Shown in pieces: positions 32,524-35,559 of a DNA stretch of 35,559 bases (its first letter is position 1; each line of letters starts with the position of its first letter). Below the pieces are notes generated by a model. It had not been told where the DNA came from. It did not search any database and worked only from the letters and a program-made list of their open reading frames with translations. Position numbers and translations under genes: made by a program. Origin of the DNA: Rhodoferax sp. (GTDB taxonomy: Bacteria; Pseudomonadota; Gammaproteobacteria; Burkholderiales; Burkholderiaceae_C); assembly GCA_021738345.1 (NCBI GenBank), contig JAIPCE010000013.1:1-35559 (forward strand), read 5' to 3'.

Positions 32524-34368
32524 TTACGCCTGCGCCGCGATCCAGTCATCCACCACCCGCTCCAGTACGGTGAGTGGCAAAGCACCCTGGTCGAGCACGG
32601 CGTTATGAAACTTGCGCAAATCGAACTTGTTTCCAAGTGCCATCTTCGATTTCTCGCGCAGTTCGTCAAATTTCAGCTTACCCACCATATAGGCCAATGC
32701 CTGTCCGGGCCATGAGGTGTAGCGGTCGACTTCGCTTGCCACGAAAGACCGGTTCACTCCGGTGCGCTCGGTCATGAAGGCAATGGCCTTCTCCCGGTCC
32801 CAGCCTTGGGCGTGAATGCCGGTATCCACCACCAGTCGCGCAGCGCGAAACGCTTGCCATTGCAGATGGCCGAACAGACTTTCAGCGTCGTGGTACAAGC
32901 CAATGTCCCTGGCCAATGTTTCCGCGTACAGTGCCCAACCCTCCGCATAGGCGGTGTAGCCGCCGTCCCTGCGAAAACGCGGCAAATTGCTGAGTTCAAT
33001 GGATCGGCTGACCTGCAGATGGTGGCCCGGCACGGCTTCATGCGCCACCAGGGTTGCCATGCCCCAAGTCGGCCGGGTTTTGTATGCCAGAGCGTTGGCG
33101 AAAAATGTACCGCCACGGCTACCGTCCAAGGCCGGGCCGTTGTAGTACTCCGCTGCATCGGCGCCTTTAAAGGCAGGCATCGCCTGCACACCATAGGGCG
33201 CGCGCGGAAGCTGCGCAAAAAGGCGGGGCATTTCGGCGTCCATGCGCTTGGAAATTTCCCGGTAGCCGGTCATCAGTTCCGTGGGAGATTTGGCGAAAAA
33301 GCGCGGTGCGGTGTTCATCCAGCTTGCAAAGGCCGCAAAGTCACCGCGCAAACCGGGGCCATAGCGGTGCTTGCGACTGATCTGGTGCATGAGCTGTTCC
33401 ATCTCGGCGCGAATTTTCGTGAGTTCGCGCAGCCCGATAGCATGCAGTGCATCAGCGGTCAACGTGGTCGTGGTGGCTTTGGCAGCTTCCAGGTTGTAGA
33501 CCGCCTGGCCATTCGGGTAGTGCAACAGTGCGCCGCTCACTGGAGCCCGCGGCAGATACTCCAGTGCGACAAACTGGCGCAAACGTTGAAGCGCCGGGTT
33601 GACTTGCTGGGTGACGATTTCTTTTCCAGCTTCTTGCAAGGCGTTACGGTCGTTTGCCGAAATGCCCGCACCGGGTTTGGTCAAGGGCTCAAAAAAAGGA
33701 CTCAGCTTGGCAGCCAACTGCGTGTCAAGCTGTTGCATGACCCGCTTGAGCACGGGCCGCGCGGAGACCCAGCCCTGACGGATACCTTCGCGCAGTGTGT
33801 CAATTTCCTGGTCAATGCGGGCGGGAAAGGCGCGCAGTCGGGCCAGCATGTTTTCTCCCTCGGTGCGACTCGTCAAAGGCATGCGGGCCAGTAGATCTGC
33901 AAAGTCTGTATGGACACCACTGAGCGCGCTGAGCGTCACGGTGCGCCAACCCAAAAAGGGTTCCAGGCGCAAACTTTGACGTTGCTGTTCAACGAACAAA
34001 TCCAGCGAAACGCGGTCAGTAGCATTGAGCGCATCACGTGCAATGGTCGACGCCTCATCCAGCCGGCGACGCGATTGGGCAAATCGGCGATTTTGTGCTG
34101 CCAGGCTGGCATCCTCCAGCCGGTCATCAAAACGGTGGTCTCCCATCCAGGTGGCCCAGCTCGGAAACTCGCGCATGTTTTCTTCCCAAACACGCTCAAA
34201 CATCGCATGGAGGGTTCGCGCCTCTGGGCTTACTTCTGGCGCGTTGGCGCCCGCTGACGCGCACCAAGGCGCTGCCAGAAACAGCGGCATGCCGAATGAA
34301 AACTGACGCCGATTGAAGGCGACGACTACTGCAGTGGCGCAAGCGGCCTTAGGATCGATGGTTTTCAT
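32524..34368 (-). CDS. DUF885-family metallopeptidase-like protein with Tat-type signal
   Basis: 614 aa from ATG 34368 with AAGGAAG about 10 nt upstream; a longer open start at 34422 is less likely. Residues 19-42 read as a twin-arginine signal: NRRQFSFGMPLFLAAPWCASAGA. The mature part follows the DUF885 pattern and has a zinc-site motif HEAVPGHHLQ near residue 465, YAEGWALYAE about 40 residues later, and a GQALAYMVGKLKFDELRE end. HExxxxH-type sites with a downstream Glu are consistent with a metallopeptidase, but no member's substrate is known to me. It converges on the small protein upstream (29 nt gap) and shares strand with cysA behind it. Confidence 0.9.
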   Translation of the reverse strand: MKTIDPKAACATAVVVAFNRRQFSFGMPLFLAAPWCASAGANAPEVSPEARTLHAMFERVWEENMREFPSWATWMGDHRFDDRLEDASLAAQNRRFAQSRRRLDEASTIARDALNATDRVSLDLFVEQQRQSLRLEPFLGWRTVTLSALSGVHTDFADLLARMPLTSRTEGENMLARLRAFPARIDQEIDTLREGIRQGWVSARPVLKRVMQQLDTQLAAKLSPFFEPLTKPGAGISANDRNALQEAGKEIVTQQVNPALQRLRQFVALEYLPRAPVSGALLHYPNGQAVYNLEAAKATTTTLTADALHAIGLRELTKIRAEMEQLMHQISRKHRYGPGLRGDFAAFASWMNTAPRFFAKSPTELMTGYREISKRMDAEMPRLFAQLPRAPYGVQAMPAFKGADAAEYYNGPALDGSRGGTFFANALAYKTRPTWGMATLVAHEAVPGHHLQVSRSIELSNLPRFRRDGGYTAYAEGWALYAETLARDIGLYHDAESLFGHLQWQAFRAARLVVDTGIHAQGWDREKAIAFMTERTGVNRSFVASEVDRYTSWPGQALAYMVGKLKFDELREKSKMALGNKFDLRKFHNAVLDQGALPLTVLERVVDDWIAAQA

Positions 34369-34481
34369 GGCTGGAATTCTTCCTTCAGTGGGGCGCGGGT
34401 GGCGCTTGCGGGCCTCGGACAATAGCCAAATTATGTAGTGTGCTGTGCAGACTCAGAAATGGCAGTACGACATTGTGAATC

Positions 34482-34513
34482 ACACCCGTTCATGGCGGGT
34501 GCTGGCCGGGTGT
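34482..34513. other. Inverted repeat between cysA and the DUF885 gene
   Basis: ACACCCG is mirrored perfectly by CGGGTGT at 34507-34513, and the first arm can pair alternatively with CGGGTG at 34496-34501. It lies in the 279-nt gap after the cysA stop and before the DUF885 start on the minus strand. There is no T run, so it is not a standard terminator; it may be an operator or an RNA hairpin. Confidence 0.35.
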
Positions 34514-34647
34514 ATTCCTAACCACACATCACCATGCGCCCTCCAGTGCACGGATGACGGATGTGCAAAAACATCGCAATTTGCTTTTCACTCCTGGCGC
34601 GAACAACCGTTTGGTGCGGGAGTCAGCGCTTGGCGCTGGCTTTGCAA

Positions 34648-35559
34648 TCAGACCACAAAAACGCGTGCCTTGCGTGGGGTGAGCACTAGGGACTCGCCCT
34701 CCTTGAGAGCCATGTCCCGGAACTGCTGCGCGCCAAGGTGTGCCTCGATCAGGTCGTTGCTGCCGGCAGATGCCGCTTCGAGCGGTACTAGCTCAAGCCG
34801 TGCAATCGGTCCCACCACAATGGCGCGCACCAATTTGGCCGCAATCCCACCGCTTGCGGCGTGGTCTGAGCTCGGCAAGCGCTCGCCCGAGCCATAGCGC
34901 CTAACTTCCAGGTCATGCGGGCGCACATAGGCAAAGGCCTTGGCATCTTGTGCGCCATGGTGCTCCGGCGTGTCGAGTCGCACGCCATGGTGGTCAGCGC
35001 CAATCAGCATCTCGCCTTCATGAGCGCGGCCGTGAAACAGGTTCACATCGCCCAGAAAACCATAAACAAAGGGGCTGGCAGGATGGTCCCACACCTCTTG
35101 GGGAGAACCCACCTGCTCGACCTGTCCTACGTTCATCAAAACCACGCGGTCCGCCACCTCCAACGCCTCTTCCTGGTCGTGGGTCACGAAGATGCTTGTC
35201 ACATGCAGGTCGTCGTGCAGCCGACGCAGCCAGCGCCGCAATTCCTTGCGCACCTTGGCATCGAGCGCGCCAAAAGGCTCGTCGAGCAACAGCACCTTGG
35301 GTTCCACTGCCAACGCCCTTGCCAGCGCGATGCGCTGGCGCTGCCCGCCCGAAAGCTGCGCCGGGTATCGGTCCGCCAGCCAGTCCAGTTGCACCAGTTC
35401 CAGCAGTTCGTGGACTTTTTTCTTGATCACCGCCTCGTCGGGGCGTAAGGCCCTGGGCTTCATGCGCAACCCGAATGCCACGTTGTCAAACACCTTCATA
35501 TGGCGAAACAGCGCGTAGTGCTGAAACACGAACCCGACGTTGCGCTCGCGCACGTGCAC
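34648..35559 (-). CDS. cysA: Sulfate/thiosulfate ABC transporter ATPase CysA (5' partial)
   Basis: 303 codons visible; the start and the Walker A loop lie beyond the window, so about 50 residues are missing. Present are the Q-loop [19 protein letters not shown] signature [15 protein letters not shown], Walker [13 protein letters not shown], the switch [17 protein letters not shown], and the C-terminal TOBE-like part with [12 protein letters not shown]. The match to CysA is close at [11 protein letters not shown] and [12 protein letters not shown]. It powers import of sulfate/thiosulfate at the inner membrane together with CysT/W and a binding protein, which should lie upstream outside the window. 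Confidence 0.95.
   Translation of the reverse strand: MHVRERNVGFVFQHYALFRHMKVFDNVAFGLRMKPRALRPDEAVIKKKVHELLELVQLDWLADRYPAQLSGGQRQRIALARALAVEPKVLLLDEPFGALDAKVRKELRRWLRRLHDDLHVTSIFVTHDQEEALEVADRVVLMNVGQVEQVGSPQEVWDHPASPFVYGFLGDVNLFHGRAHEGEMLIGADHHGVRLDTPEHHGAQDAKAFAYVRPHDLEVRRYGSGERLPSSDHAASGGIAAKLVRAIVVGPIARLELVPLEAASAGSNDLIEAHLGAQQFRDMALKEGESLVLTPRKARVFVV

Noticed and set aside
32806-33894. A 362-codon plus-strand open frame
   Set aside because: It lies opposite the DUF885 gene; composition looks like a high-GC shadow frame.
34620-34645. CAGCG/CGCTG hairpin just after cysA
   Set aside because: Five-base stem and no following T run on the minus strand; too weak to call a terminator.
1-35559. 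CRISPR array, tRNA or rRNA genes
   Set aside because: No regularly spaced repeat series and no tRNA or rRNA signature seen by reading either strand.

Overview
This window comes from the chromosome of a GC-rich betaproteobacterium, most probably a Comamonadaceae (Rhodoferax/Polaromonas/Comamonas-like). The main pointers are a protocatechuate 4,5-cleavage operon in the order hydratase-aldolase-lactonase-dioxygenase alpha/beta-dehydrogenase, which is the order I know from Comamonas pmd clusters, plus Hsp15, CysA and the general protein style. The genus is inference.

Region 1 (1-4316): a molybdopterin-hydroxylase-like large subunit, fused to the tail of a [2Fe-2S] domain cut by the window edge, and its FAD-domain partner. 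Both have lost canonical cofactor or catalytic motifs. A hairpin terminator follows, then a lipoprotein with a PKD-like domain and an NTF2/SnoaL-like domain.

Region 2 (4396-11161): a divergent LysR regulator and an intergenic T-N11-A box control a tightly packed operon. It holds a signal-less ModA-like binding protein, ligJ, ligK, ligI, ligA, ligB and ligC, and together these take protocatechuate to pyruvate plus oxaloacetate. The 4-oxalomesaconate tautomerase and a transporter are not in the window.

Region 3 (11196-30549): after hslR, almost every gene is a signalling protein. These are a class III nucleotide cyclase fused to PilZ, a metallo-beta-lactamase protein with two cyclic-nucleotide-binding-like domains, a 7TM diguanylate cyclase with a C-terminal hemerythrin, an ankyrin protein, a CHASE-PAS-GGDEF(degenerate)-EAL protein, a small histidine kinase followed by a REC-TPR regulator, and a translationally coupled operon of DctP-type periplasmic receptor, hybrid histidine kinase and REC-GGDEF. 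An SRPBCC protein and an FAH-family enzyme sit among them. The region looks like a cNMP/c-di-GMP signalling neighbourhood.

Region 4 (30550-35559): a repeat-rich, gene-poor stretch with a remnant of a DUF4143-type ATPase gene. Then come a periplasmic rhodanese, a small protein ending in a CheY-binding-like peptide, a DUF885 metallopeptidase-like protein with a Tat-type signal, and the 3' part of cysA. The intergenic stretch here shares two diverged repeat blocks and a short CTAG-containing motif with the other large intergenic region (13354-13971).

I see no tRNA, rRNA, CRISPR array or intact insertion sequence.
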